A DNA stretch of 64,000 nucleotides from Anthoceros angustus. Taxonomy: Eukaryota; Streptophyta; Anthocerotopsida; Anthocerotales; Anthocerotaceae. Location of the stretch: the NCBI GenBank assembly GCA_010909165.1, contig MU008161.1, positions 1,426,001 to 1,490,000 of the forward strand, in the 5' to 3' direction. Below, one piece after another: positions 1 through 10,815 of this stretch (position 1 is the first letter of the stretch; each line of letters opens with the position of its first letter). A program made the position numbers and the translations under genes. The notes under the pieces are model-generated. The model was not told the origin of the DNA and made no database searches. It saw only the letters and a program-made list of their open reading frames with translations.

Positions 1-1882
1 TGGGGATGAGCTTGTGACAGAACCATGTTCTCTTCTATTATGTTAAGAACAAGGCAACAGTAATACCTGCAGTTCCTGCCCCAGGAGGATCGATAATCGA
101 CCAATGCCCATCCTCCACCACTGTCACCACATGCTTAAGAGGAGAAGATCAGCAACGAATTTCTACAAGGCATATGCATTCTCCTGTTTGAAAAAGACCC
201 AATGGCCTGCAGGACCTGATGCTCTGGATTCCTTACCGATTTCCTTCAGTAACACCGCACCTGGAACTGATGGAGGTCGATCAAAGACGCCAGGTACGTT
301 GGTCTTCAAACATGTTAGGGGTGGGCAGTTCAATAGAGATGAAAAACTTGCAGCACGGCTCTCTCTCTATACAGGGTTGTGATAAATAACCCATCTCATG
401 TACAGAACTGGAAGGATACGAGGAATACCACATAGCTGGGTTTCAAACTCAGTGCCAAATGACGAACAACGATGTCACCACTAAGAATTCGGCAGCCCTG
501 AGCAAGGGAATGGGCATGTGTGGCTGAGTAAGCTGCAGATAACATAAGAAACATGCATACGAGCCTCACCTGACTGCTGTCCAATACTGCATCTCCATGC
601 AAAATCTGTACCACATTCAGGATCTGTTCAGTGAATGGCAAGCCTGTGTGAACGGGAAGTAAGAAGCATGCCATGTCAAGGGGCTGCTACCGGCAAAAGG
701 CCTGCGTCGAGGGCTCGCTTGACAGCAGCTGTGTTTTCCTGTTCAACCTGCAATCAGGACTAAGACTTTAAGGTAGTTAAGCCAATACTACGCAACGGGT
801 GATCAACCTGGCTTATGATGACTCCTGAAACCAGGGGACGTCCTACTTCAGACAGCTGAGTACAATGGCAACAACAAGCATACCAAACTATACAAGCATT
901 TCAGATAGTGCCACGTATTACTTCTCCAGCAGCAGTTGACCAGCCGCCAGAGAATGGAGAGAGACTGACAGCTGGAATACCCTCTGCAACAAACAAGTTG
1001 TCAATGGACTAGCAGCAAGAAGGCCAGCTAAGACATTTTCTGTTGCAATGTGCATCAAGTCTTTCAAATAATGCTTTGTTTTCAAGAGCACACCTGTGGC
1101 AAATGCCCTAACGACTTGATGGTTAAGGGTTGTCACCTACATTCACAGAACAGTGCAGCATACATAAGAGCAACGCAGCATACAGAATTGTAAGCAATGA
1201 CTTCGATGCGGCATGAAAATACAAAGGACTACTGTAGGCACTTACAGATATTCTTGTGGCCACAAAACCTGCTTTGACAAATGGGGCTTCAAGATTACCC
1301 AAATTGACTTTAGCTCTGCTAGCTTGGAAGTGACCGAAAGAGCCTGAGACACCCATTTTTCTGCTCAGAGTTCTGAAGAGAAACTCAGACTAGCCCAAGC
1401 GGCAAAACGTCACCAACCTGCACCGTGGACCAGAACAAACTTGGCCATATCCAGTGGAAGGTCCCAAGATTCCACATCAGGCAGCCCAGCATTTTCTGAC
1501 CCACTTCTCCTGCTCCAGTCCATGCTGAGCTTCTTTTCGTTGGAAAAGCCGATGGCATTACATATCTGCTTTGCTGTACAGGAGAGGACGGCCCCATTTA
1601 TGGTCTCTAGCTCACCTTTCTCCGTAACAGCAGCTCCCCCTGCAGTGTTATCAGAAGCTTGGTTGTCAATCATACTCTTGCGAATGGACGCAACTGGCTA
1701 GCCCAGGTGCCAACTCCCGTGGTGGCTTGACATGACATCCGTCAGGAGCGGAATACAAAGTTGTTGTTCTTCCCCTACATCTAGAGATAACAAAATGAAT
1801 ATCCCCCCAGACCCAACGACGTACCTAGCTTCACGATGCACCGAACAGGGATGTCACCCGCCTTGACAAGATCAGGCGCCAT
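1..1882 (-). CDS. IPK: Isopentenyl phosphate kinase, 3' end outside window
   Basis: Phosphorylates isopentenyl (or dimethylallyl) phosphate to the diphosphate, feeding cytosolic isoprenoid synthesis; amino-acid kinase fold. Ten exons are visible: 1882-1825, 1639-1418, 1343-1246, 1136-1094, 983-922, 747-691, 605-570, 497-420, 303-237 and 120-67. All have GT-AG borders and compatible phases. In order, the joined protein shows the N-terminal VKLGGAA nucleotide-binding motif, the plant insertion with MDWSRR, then HGAGSFGHFQ (the conserved loop and His of this family), VKAGFVATRIS, GIPAVSLSPFSGGW, ILHGDAVLD, ILSGD, PGVFDRPP and VLLKEI. The remaining C-terminal exons lie left of base 1. The ATG at 1880-1882 is followed closely by the first conserved motif. 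VIPP1 starts 340 bp away on the other strand. Family assignment is firm; catalytic status is inferred from intact motifs. Confidence 0.93.
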
Positions 1883-2222
1883 TGACAGACAGATTAACTC
1901 CGCAAGTAAGCAGTTCCGCTCCAGAATTATATATTACCACACTGGTTCACGTAAGTATGACATGGCGCTATGATACGCTGCCAACTCGATGCTTGCAGCG
2001 CACGCTCTCTCAGACGCTGAGTTCGGAAGAGGAAACACCGGGCATTCTCCTTCAGCGTTTGCGGTCTGTAGGCTCGTTGAGCAGATTCTGCTCTGTGAAC
2101 CTGGGAAGCAGAGTCGTGTAGAAACAGGACCACCCAGACAAGCTGGAGGCCCTGCAGTCGATTGTGCAACACAGTGTTGAGTGAAAAGGATTATCTGGCA
2201 ATTCGGTGCTTGTAGTGAAAAT
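1883..2222. promoter_or_regulatory. Divergent intergenic promoter region, IPK / VIPP1
   Basis: 340 bp separate the two start codons of head-to-head genes. No clear TATA box was picked out. The region must hold both 5' leaders and probably shared promoter elements; this is inferred from gene arrangement only. Confidence 0.45.
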
Positions 2223-3975
2223 ATGGCAGTTGCTAGTGCTGTCCAGCGTGTGACCCACACTTCTCTTGTGCCGGGACTGTTGCAATTTAATCAGGATGCT
2301 GGCTCAGGGAATATGTACAAAATTGTATGCTGGAAAAATTCTTCAAACGGTAAGCGACACACTACAAGGGCTGCTGTTGCGAGGGAGGCATTATGGAGGA
2401 ATGCATTTGCAGGATCTCCAAGTGGCCTCCGACTGAATTCAGGCCCACTCAGAACCAGCACTGGTACTTTCTCTTTAGAAGAGAGTTTCATTCTCTCAAT
2501 TTAAGCTCACTTGATCATGTGAGGCTTTATGTAGGTTTTGAGAATACACTACTACAAAGCTCACACACCATTGACATACCTTCCTGTAACTTAGTAGTGA
2601 TGAGTGTCGGCAGGAAGTTGGCAGAATGTTATCCAGAGTCTTCAGTACGTAGACATGAGGAAAGGAGGAGCCATGGCCGCAGAGATGAACATCTTCTCAA
2701 GAATTTCACGGATAATCAGAGTAAGATGCTCCAACATTACGGCCACTCGACCTTGTCCTTACTTCCAAATGTGGCATTTGCCTTAATCTAAGCTGTCTTT
2801 GCTGCAGAGCTTTGTGGAAACTCTGCTGGGATCGGGTGAGGATCCAGAGAGGATAATTGAACAAGCTGTCGAGGAGATGACAGCAGATGTCCTAAAGTTC
2901 AAGCAGACAACTGCACTTGTGAGTACCAGGGAGAGCTGATTCAGCAGCTCCTAACATTCTTCTTTGTGACAATATAGACGACTGAGAACATATGGTGCAG
3001 GTGGTGGCATCCCAGAAGACGGCGGAGAGGAAGTACAAAGATGCTGCGGAAGCTAGTAGTTTATGGTAATTGAACTGCATTCAGAATCTTCTCCTGAAGA
3101 GCACTTGGAACAACTGGTCGGCATTTCGAACAACTTGTGACTGCATACGTTGACATTGGTTAAGCATATCCAGGTACAAGCGTGCTGCAAGAGCACTAGA
3201 GGCAGGAGAGGAAGACTTGGCAAAGGAGGCTCTTCGAAGAAGAAAGACCTGTGAGGTGGGATAGTTTGGCCTCAGTGGTGTCTAGGACTCCATTATGACT
3301 CTTCCTCCATGCGATTTAACGAAGAAGATTTGCATCACAAAAACAGGAGAACGTCAGAGTTTTGAAATCTCAGTTGGACCAACAAACTGCGGTCCTTGAC
3401 AAGATGATGACCAGTACAAGGGCGTTGGAGAGGAAGATATCGGAGGCAAGAAGTAAGAAGGACCTTTTGAAATCCAGGGCTCAAACAGCAAAGACTTCAA
3501 AGTATGTAGCTGAGGTACTGGGTTCAGTTGAGACTCGGAGTGCTATGGCGGCATATCTTCAGATGGAGGAAAAAGGTGTGTCCTTTGCAGAGAACCGATT
3601 TCTCGTCTCCATATATGGTGATATTAGAAATTCAATTGCAGCCATGTACTTGCAGTTGAGAAGCTGGAGGCAGAAGCTGCAGCTACTACACAGTTGGGAA
3701 TAGACGACCTTTCCACAAAGGTATTTTGGATGCAGCAAAATGTTTTGAACTTGGCCTCGTCAGGCATCGAGGTAACGTTATGTGCTGCCACTACCTGCAG
3801 TTTGACAAGCTGGAAGAAGACGTTAATGTTAACGACGATCTGGACTCCCTTAAACGAGAAATCCTCTCAAGGCCAAGGTTCCAGGTGATTTCTGCAGATC
3901 AGATCCCGACGGTTTATGTTTTCCACCGGAATCTCGACATGTTATGCATAATATTAGGAGATCTCACTGGCATAA
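2223..3975 (+). CDS. VIPP1: VIPP1 / IM30 (PspA family), plastid membrane protein
   Basis: PspA/IM30 proteins form ESCRT-III-like oligomers on the chloroplast inner envelope and thylakoids and support thylakoid biogenesis and repair. Exon 1 starts at ATG 2223 and encodes a Ser/Arg-rich, acid-poor leader that fits a transit peptide; its donor is not certain. Later exons: about 2653-2720 (MNIFSRISRIIR, the amphipathic helix), 2808-2918 (EDPERIIEQAVEEM), 3001-3065, 3174-3255 (YKRAARALEAGEEDLAKEAL), 3347-3575 (LKSQLDQQ then a long coiled coil), 3656-3720, 3801-3884 (NDDLDSLKRE) and 3958-3975. Phases agree throughout. The 3' end is the weak point: the chosen splice ends the protein at the TAA at 3973-3975 soon after the last helix. 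A donor at 3878 would instead give an unusual 60-residue tail ending at 4144. Converges with the Yip1-family gene downstream. Confidence 0.92.
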
Positions 3976-4403
3976 AATGCTTGGTGGCAGTGGCAGGAGG
4001 CAGAGAAGCTCGGTCCCTGGGAGCGTGATTTTGAGAGATCATCAGGAGGCTTCTAAGATGTACTGTATAATCCGCTCCGTTGGGACATCAATAATTTCCG
4101 CTGAAACCCTGAACTACTTATCGACCAGCTCAAGCTTGTTGTAGTGATGTACCACAACCTATTGCTCGACGCAAAACCTTTCTGGGATGACAAAATTGCT
4201 GTTAACTCTCGTCATCAAGCTTCTACCTCCTAGGGTCATTACAGACCATTCCCTGGTCCCTATTGGTTGTCGTCTTCAGGGGCTCATCATCTCAGTCCTC
4301 TTTCTTGATGGCAGCTATGAAGGATAAGATACCGATGTACATTTCTACGACAGACAGCAATCAAGGTCACAGCTGAGATAAAAGGTCTTTCAGATCGGCT
4401 GAC

Positions 4404-5493
4404 CTAACTGCCTGTCTGAACTCTTTCACGGAAAACCACCAGGAGCGCAAACGCAGTGTATATGAGAGCACATGCGTAAGCCACAAGGGATCTATGTTCA
4501 TCTGCGTGTGGTACAAGCACAACTAGCAAACTAGTGCAGGCTCTTGTGCACCACAAGACTGCAATAGCAGCCAACACACCCCTTACTGCCCTGAAATGCC
4601 AGGCACCAGAAGATTACATCAGCAAGAGTCCAAGAAACCGACAGATACAGAATTCTGAAGCACTCGTTAGCACGAAGCCGCAAGCTTACCCGACAGGAAG
4701 AAAGATTGCCAAGGCCGAATACACCACCATCGGCACAAGACAGTAACCAATCAGGCTGAAGCAGCGGTGAAAATCCAAACTACCATTCCTCCCAGCCAAC
4801 ATGTTGAAGACTACGTAGAGAAACATAGCTCCCATCGTGCTCCAGCCAATGATCACCCCCATGTGGAATTTTTGAGCAAGAAATTGGAAAAATCCGAAGA
4901 GACACAAGAAAATAAAGGGCCCGGAGAGATCAGCCTCCTCGTGCAGATCGGCATTCACCCGCAAAGGGTTCAGGACTGCCAGTGTTCTTCTAAATATCTG
5001 AGGAATGTCAATCCCAAGCTCTGCCAAAACAGGTCACACGGTGTGAGCTCCCAGAGTTTATAAGCAAAATCCCTACTCTTCACCATCACCTCCCACACGA
5101 CAGCATCAGCAGTCTTGCGAAACAAGGAAATCCCAATCACACCGTGAGAAGCAAAGCGAGAAAGGCACCTTCGAGAAGCGGAGGTTCGTCATCAAAATCA
5201 TTGTATCCCGGTGCTCCATAGGCAACCCTAGGAGGCAGCATACTGCCGGAGGTGGACGACGAGCTCAGATCGAAGGGAAGAAACTGCAATCCTGAGCTAG
5301 GGCCGGGGCCGGGGCCTAGCCCCGATCCAGGGCCCAGGCCTGGTCCTCCTCTCATATTCGGAGGCGGTGGCGGTTGTCGGAATGGAGGCTGGCTTTGATA
5401 ACCTGGTTGCACACCGTACCCCCGTCTGTGCGTTGGCATTGACATCCCAGGAGCTGCATCAAATGAGAGGGCGATATCATCGTTAGGCCCCAT
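4404..5493 (-). CDS. Yip1-domain Golgi membrane protein (YIPF5 / plant YIP type)
   Basis: Yip1-family proteins are multispanning membrane proteins of the Golgi and TGN that bind Rab GTPases and, in plants, partner ECHIDNA. Exons 5493-5169, 5020-4690 and 4590-4404 join in phase to a 280-residue protein. The N-terminal third is a cytosolic Pro/Gly-rich region with a GPG-repeat stretch; it leads into the family signature PPLLEELGIDIPQIFRR. Then come NPLRVN, DLSGPFIFLCLFGFFQFL (first membrane segment), MFLYVVFNMLAGRNG, LIGYCLVPMVVYSALAIFLP and a final pair of membrane helices ending in ALLVVF plus a short tail. An in-frame TAG just upstream supports the ATG at 5491-5493. The family call is firm; the exact plant paralogue (YIP4 or YIP5 group) is not decided. 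Confidence 0.93.
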
Positions 5494-6228
5494 CCTCTCA
5501 AGCTCCTCTAACTGCTTGTTCCCCTACCAGCTGCCCAAGTTCACAGCTGCTTGTGCTTCAGCTCCGACCTCGGATCGCCTCGGTCCCGTCTAAAGCAACG
5601 ATTCCGGAGCCGACACCTTCCACCCGTTTCACGCTCCACATACGAAGCTATAGCTGGTGTACAATTTCCCTCCCTGGTGCTTGCTTTCTCAGGCATCCTC
5701 CCAGGCCATCGCTTGTACCTTCACAGCTGTCCATCAATACTACTGCCTGCTCCAGGTCCTGCTACACGGGCCGGGCCACCTGGAAGGGGCGGACTACCCG
5801 GGTAACGTAAACCCGATAACCAGAGTCATGACCCTCGACTCCCGACTTGCGTTGATCTTTGTGGGGTTTATTACAAAACAAAATGCAAACCTACAGAAAC
5901 ACAGAAACGAGACCGAGAGGTAAAGCCCACTTGCGGTAGGCACGTTCTCAACACGGTCTCGGAGACCCGGAAAGCATATCCTTCATCGGCAGGCACGCGT
6001 GCTCTCCCGCTCCCTTTGCCGCCTCGCCTCGCCCCCGCTAGATCGCCTCGCATCTGCGCTGTCGGCGTCTCAGATATCCAGCTGATTCCACTCAGGAGCT
6101 TTGTGGCTGATTGCTGACTTTTCTTTGCCTGGAACGTTACCTAAGGAGTGTGAATTTGGTGTAAGTCTCAAGTGCAATGCCCGGATCCATGGCTCTCTTG
6201 TTGTGAAGCTTTGGAAGGGCCTGTAGTG

Positions 6229-7818
6229 ATGTGGTCCAGCTTGGATCCCTGTGGCAGGATGGCGCTGATGTCAGGGCAGAACTGTTCCGTGGAACAGTCG
6301 GTTGTGATGGAAGCCGTGCAGAAATGCCCTTTCTTGAGGAATATCGAGAAGCCGACCGCCTTTGGGCTGGCATCGTTCAAGACTCCTGCACCTGTAAGTT
6401 GCTTGGGTGTTGTTTGTTGCCCGGTCATGGGGTGACGGAACTTGTGACTTATTTGAAGGGGTTGCTACGCATGTTTCGTGAACGCAGACTTTGTTGCGGG
6501 GTCCAATTTTTGAGGATGGACCGTCATTCGATGCGATGTTCAGAATTTTTCATGGACGCGGGGGAGTGGTTCCGTTGACAGATGCAGGTTCTGCGGAAGG
6601 TAGACGCTCTCATGAGCCCTCCGACGTGCCGTCTGCAGTCTCTGTCAGGTATCATCCCTTGGCCTCGTCTGCAGCGTCGATCAGCCTCTCAGCGTTTGGA
6701 GGTGGAGGGCCCTTCAGCTTTGACGCCTTTATGGGGAAAGGCAAGGCTAAGAATTTGAAGCAGAAGCAGCCTTCAGAGAAGAAGCCAGCTGATTCCGAAC
6801 GCTCTTCGAATGTGAGGCTCTCCGACTATACGAGTGTTGTGTGTTGCTGACAACCTTTTGTTTGTCACTGAGAACGGGGTGTGGGTATATGCAGGCGGCT
6901 CAACCACATGAAGCTCTTGGTAGTGAATGGCTGGCCTCTGGTAATTGTCCCATTGCCAAGTCATATCGTGCCGTCAGTGGGGTGCTGCCGCTTGTGGCAA
7001 AGATGCTGCAACCTCCCGCAGGGTTCAAGTATAAGTGTCCCCCTGCGATTGTTGCTGCCCGAGCTGCATTAGCAAGGACGCCAGCGGTGAAGTCTTTAAG
7101 GCCTCAAGCACTTCCAACGAAGGTACTTGCAATCGGCGCTTTGGGAATGGCAGTCAATATACCGCTAGGTGTTTGGAGGGAACATACGCAGAAGTTTTCA
7201 CCTTCTTGGTTTGTAGCGGTTCATGCTTCCGTCCCTTTCGTTGCTATGTTGAGAAAGGCTGTCATTATGCCAAAATATGCAATGATCTTCACAATTGCAT
7301 CAGCAATTTTAGGACAGGTTATTGGATCTCGAGCAGAAAGGATTCGTATTGCTGCACAGAAGGTCACTATGCAAGGTTCTATTGAGGTTTCGAATGTCCA
7401 GTCAGCTCTTGGCACTACTGTGGCAGGGACAGCATTTTCCGCCACTTTATCCACACATCAGGAGCCATCTATTTCAGCTGCCGGGGCAGAGCTGGTTCAG
7501 TCACCTCCAGCTGCTTTCACCGGTGGTCATGGACTGTTCTCTGATAGGCAGCTGGTGGCAGTCGAGCAGTGGGTAAAGGCTGGCGAGATTGTAATGCCCC
7601 AAGCTGTTAGCGAGGGACTTGAGTTGTCCAAATCAGCAGGTCAACACGGTGGTGGTGTTGAAGATGTTGGAACAGATTACAGACCGGGTGTGAATGGGAG
7701 GGGACAGGAACCCAACAGGCAGCTAGTCCTTCAGCCTTCTCACACATGCGGTCAGGAAGCTTGGGCTGTGCACAGTCGTTCGTGCATAGAACCTCCTGCT
7801 GGATCAGCTATATATTGA
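6229..7818 (+). CDS. Conserved plant protein with CP motif and C-terminal membrane segments, function unknown
   Basis: Exons 6229-6393, 6488-6811 and 6895-7818 join in phase to 470 residues. Near the start lies MEAVQKCPFL, a Cys-Pro heme-regulatory-type motif like those in 5-aminolevulinate synthase presequences. The middle exon is Ser/Gly/Lys-rich and low in complexity (GGGGPFSFDAFMGKGKAK, then a KQKQPSEKKP basic run). The last exon carries the conserved core: LGSEWLASGNCPIAKSYRAV, VLPLVAKMLQPPAGFKYKCP, GALGMAVNIPLGVWREH, then two hydrophobic stretches (WFVAVHASVPFVAML and YAMIFTIASAILGQVIGSRAER). I recall this core as a widespread plant family without assigned function. Both the CP motif and the membrane segments are visible in the sequence; organelle targeting is only suggested. 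Met codons at 6259 and 6307 are alternative starts. The stop is TGA at 7816-7818. Confidence 0.82.
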
Positions 7819-9226
7819 CCCTTCTGCAGAAGACGTCAGTTGTGGATTCGGCCATTTTCGTTGTCATATTCCCTGCAAACTGCTTGGTGTTTGGCCCCCT
7901 CATTGCAGGATGGATAGGACATCTCCAGCTAGTGGCTCGTAAGAATAAGTGGAGCTGGAGCCCTGCTTTGTGGGTGCCATTTCCCAGATCGACATTCAGA
8001 TAATTTGTTGAATATTGTTGAAGCTTCCTGTCTGAGGGACAGACACCTTTTGTTTTACATACTGCACCGGGGTCCCACATTCTTGTGCCGCACCTTCTTC
8101 ATGGCCTGCCTTGCCTCGGGTATCACTCCCCTCGTCTTACAGTCTCACTTGTAACAATCCTGACTAACATTTCAAGGCACAACACTAGGTTGCTCTAAAT
8201 TTCCTTATACTACCGATACTCTTGTAGCCCTTGGATCTTCTAGACTTTTCCATTTCTCTAAAAGAAACAGTCAACCTTGTTCCTCAATTCTACTTGGCCC
8301 GAATCTTTGGCCCTTTCCTAAGTTGTGGTGTAATTCAGTTTTACTTAACCCTTTCATAAATTTCTTTAATTTGTCATGCAATTTTCATTTACTTCTTCCT
8401 CCCCTAATCTGCCAATTTTAAATATGAGCTGGACTTCTCCCCCCTAATTTGCGGTGCAACTCAATTTTATCCATAAGCGGAATTTGAATCACCCCTCTGA
8501 GTAAAGTTGAAGTGAACACAAATAACGGAACATATGAACTTTATCTCCACTTTACTCCACAGCAAATGACCTCGAAACGTCCTACCCACAAGTGTAGTTT
8601 AGAAACGAGTGCTCAAACCGAGTTCCATCGGCCTTCAAGTTTTGTGCCCGGAGGCGCCAAACTTAAAGGCCGTCCACGGCAGACGATGTGGCGTGGACCG
8701 GGCTATAGTTAGGGTGTGGTTAGCTTGGTTTGGCCATGGCTGGAAGTTGTGAAGCCAAAGCAATCGTTTAGGCTTGTGTCTTTTATTTTTCGTATTAAAC
8801 AGCCCCCTAGTTTTTTGTGTGGTCATAGGGTAGGATGTCACGGTCCCGAAGATATGCCAAGCAACTTTTTTCATTCAGCAAATTTGGTAAACCATGGATT
8901 TTAATCCCTTGACATGAAAGGAGATTGAAAGAAGTGCATGCTCCAGTGTGGTATGTACTCATCCAAATGGGTAGTGGGAAGGTGTGTTGAAAAGGTCTTG
9001 TGCAGGTCTATGAGCCTTAAGTTTTTTGAAGAAAAAAATTGTAACAATGAAAACTAAAGAAAACTGCATTGCTGCAAACAAGCCATTTTCAGCCTAGTCC
9101 TTATGAGGTTAAAGTTCTAGTCTGTAAGAGCTCGGGTTCAAATCACATTGTCAATAATCATGTGGTGCGTCTACGCGCTTATCGTGGCCATTGGCAAACA
9201 ATTTCCAACACAATATTTTTTTTCCC

Positions 9227-9343
9227 CATGATGATTCCAAATATGGCTCACTTGTTTTGCTTGTTGTAGCCATTGGCAAACAATTTGTTTCATGTATGCA
9301 CTTCGCAGTATAAAACAAGTAAGCCATACTTGGAATCATCATG
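9227..9343. repeat. Imperfect inverted repeat (hairpin, MITE-like)
   Basis: Arms 9227-9257 and 9313-9343 are reverse complements over 31 bp with two mismatches (left arm begins CATGATGATTCCAAATATGG). The loop is 55 bp. Each arm lies near a copy of CCATTGGCAAACAATTT (about 9188 and 9270). No target-site duplication was established. Confidence 0.7.
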
Positions 9344-9790
9344 TTATAAACATCATGCCCTCCCCAAAGGAGTTATTGCCATGCGGGATTACTTAATATC
9401 AGAATTTGAGTGCGGGACTTCGATCTATACTTTGAAATATCTAGAAAGTCTCCAAATTCACTAAAGAAAAAGTATTTATTCTTCATTGCCTAACCTATTC
9501 TAAGACGTATAGAAAGTAATTAGTCATATTTCTATTTTAAAATTATTATAATTAATAACTCATTTCCTAGCTTGGTACACACAATTTCTAAGAGTCAGGG
9601 ACCTATGTAAAGTCTTGTGTAATACAATTTTAAAGGGTCGAGAACCTATACAAAGTCTCAAAGCATCCCTCAATTTGTAACAGGGAGGACCTCTCTAAAG
9701 TCTCTCAAAGCATCCCTCAATTCGAGCTAGGAATAAAGATTCGCTATTATGTTACACACAATATGTTTCACATGTGTCATTTAGATACAT

Positions 9791-10103
9791 GTTTCATTGA
9801 TGTTTTTGGGTCATAATATTACAATTTTTTTAATTAAAAATACTAGGAGATAAAGTAGAGAATTTGACATAGAAGACAATCTTGTGTTGAATTAGTGTCA
9901 TATAACTTTTGTTCGAAAAGTGTCAAAAAGGTACTCAAAAACTCGTTTCATTGATGTTTTTGGGTCATAATATTACAATTTTTTTAATTAAAAATACTAG
10001 GAGATAGAGTAGAGAATTTGACATAGAAGACAATCTTGTGTTGAATTAGTGTCATATAACTTTTGTTCGAAAAGTGTCAAAAAGGTACTCAAAAACTCGT
10101 TTT
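9791..10103. repeat. Tandem duplication, 154-bp unit, two nearly identical copies
   Basis: Copies start at 9791 and 9945 with GTTTCATTGATGTTTTTGGG and end with CTCAAAAACTCGTTT. Reading across, the only difference I noted is AAAG/AGAG in the middle (gataaagtag versus gatagagtag). Such identity points to a recent event. No coding frame. Confidence 0.9.
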
Positions 10104-10480
10104 GAGTGGCATTGTCCTTCTGGGGTTAAGCCATAGTCCTACTCTGCCATATCGACTTGGTTTAGTATGATATATGTTTGATGAAACTTTCCTTATGCAT
10201 GTTATATTCTGGTTGTTCTAAGCCCTTTTTGATTTCTCTAGAAGAAGCTCAAACTTTTCTTAAATCTACTTTAAACCTCAATCTAACTTTATTAGACCCT
10301 TTTATATTTAGTAGCCTATTTCAATTACTCAATCGTTTCCTAAATTTATAATGCAACTCAATTCTATTTCTCCCTTTTCTAACATGCAATCCAGCTCAAT
10401 TTTATCTATTGACGGAAACCGCTTCACTCTAGCACTTGAACATAAAGATAAGTTTAATGCTAGCTATTTTTTTAATGCAG

Positions 10481-10690
10481 TAAATACCTAGTTATTTTGT
10501 TAATCCTTCTGTGGAATTATTTAATAATATTATTTAATAACAATGACTTCAATATAATGGAAAGGAAATCAAGGAAGCTGTTGGTGGATGCAAATACCTA
10601 GTTATTTCGTTAATGCTTCTGCGGAATTATTTAATAACAATGAGGTAAATCTAATGGAAAGGAAAACGAGGAAGCTGTTGGTCGATTGTT
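10481..10690. repeat. Diverged tandem pair, about 105-110 bp
   Basis: The block starting near 10,481 (AAATACCTAGTTATTTTGTT, then GGAATTATTTAATAA and GGAAGCTGTTGGT) recurs from about 10,591 with substitutions and a short deletion. Confidence 0.75.
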
Positions 10691-10815
10691 CGACGTCCGT
10701 GATATGCAAACGGAAATTGCGACGACAGCCATTTTAGGTCTGGTTTTCTGTGCTGAATGTTGTGGCCAGGATCGTGGACTGCAGAGCAGACAAGCTGTAA
10801 CTGGGATTCCATGAG

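Larger units (their letters stand above)
7819..10815. other. AT-rich intergenic stretch without recognised gene
   Basis: About 3 kb, increasingly AT-rich towards 10.6 kb. No frame shows conserved protein motifs. It holds a 31-bp-arm hairpin (9227-9343), a 154-bp tandem duplication (9791-10103) and a diverged tandem pair near 10,481-10,690. These are listed separately. Confidence 0.7.

Noticed and set aside
3878-4144. Longer C-terminus of VIPP1 ending at 4144
   Set aside because: Requires the donor AAG|GTTCCA and yields an atypical 60-residue tail; the donor CAG|GTGATT gives a family-like short end. Kept only as an alternative.
7810-8003. Hydrophobic open frame downstream of the unknown plant gene
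   Set aside because: Overlaps the stop of the main frame in another phase, with no acceptor making it a further exon; more likely 3' UTR.
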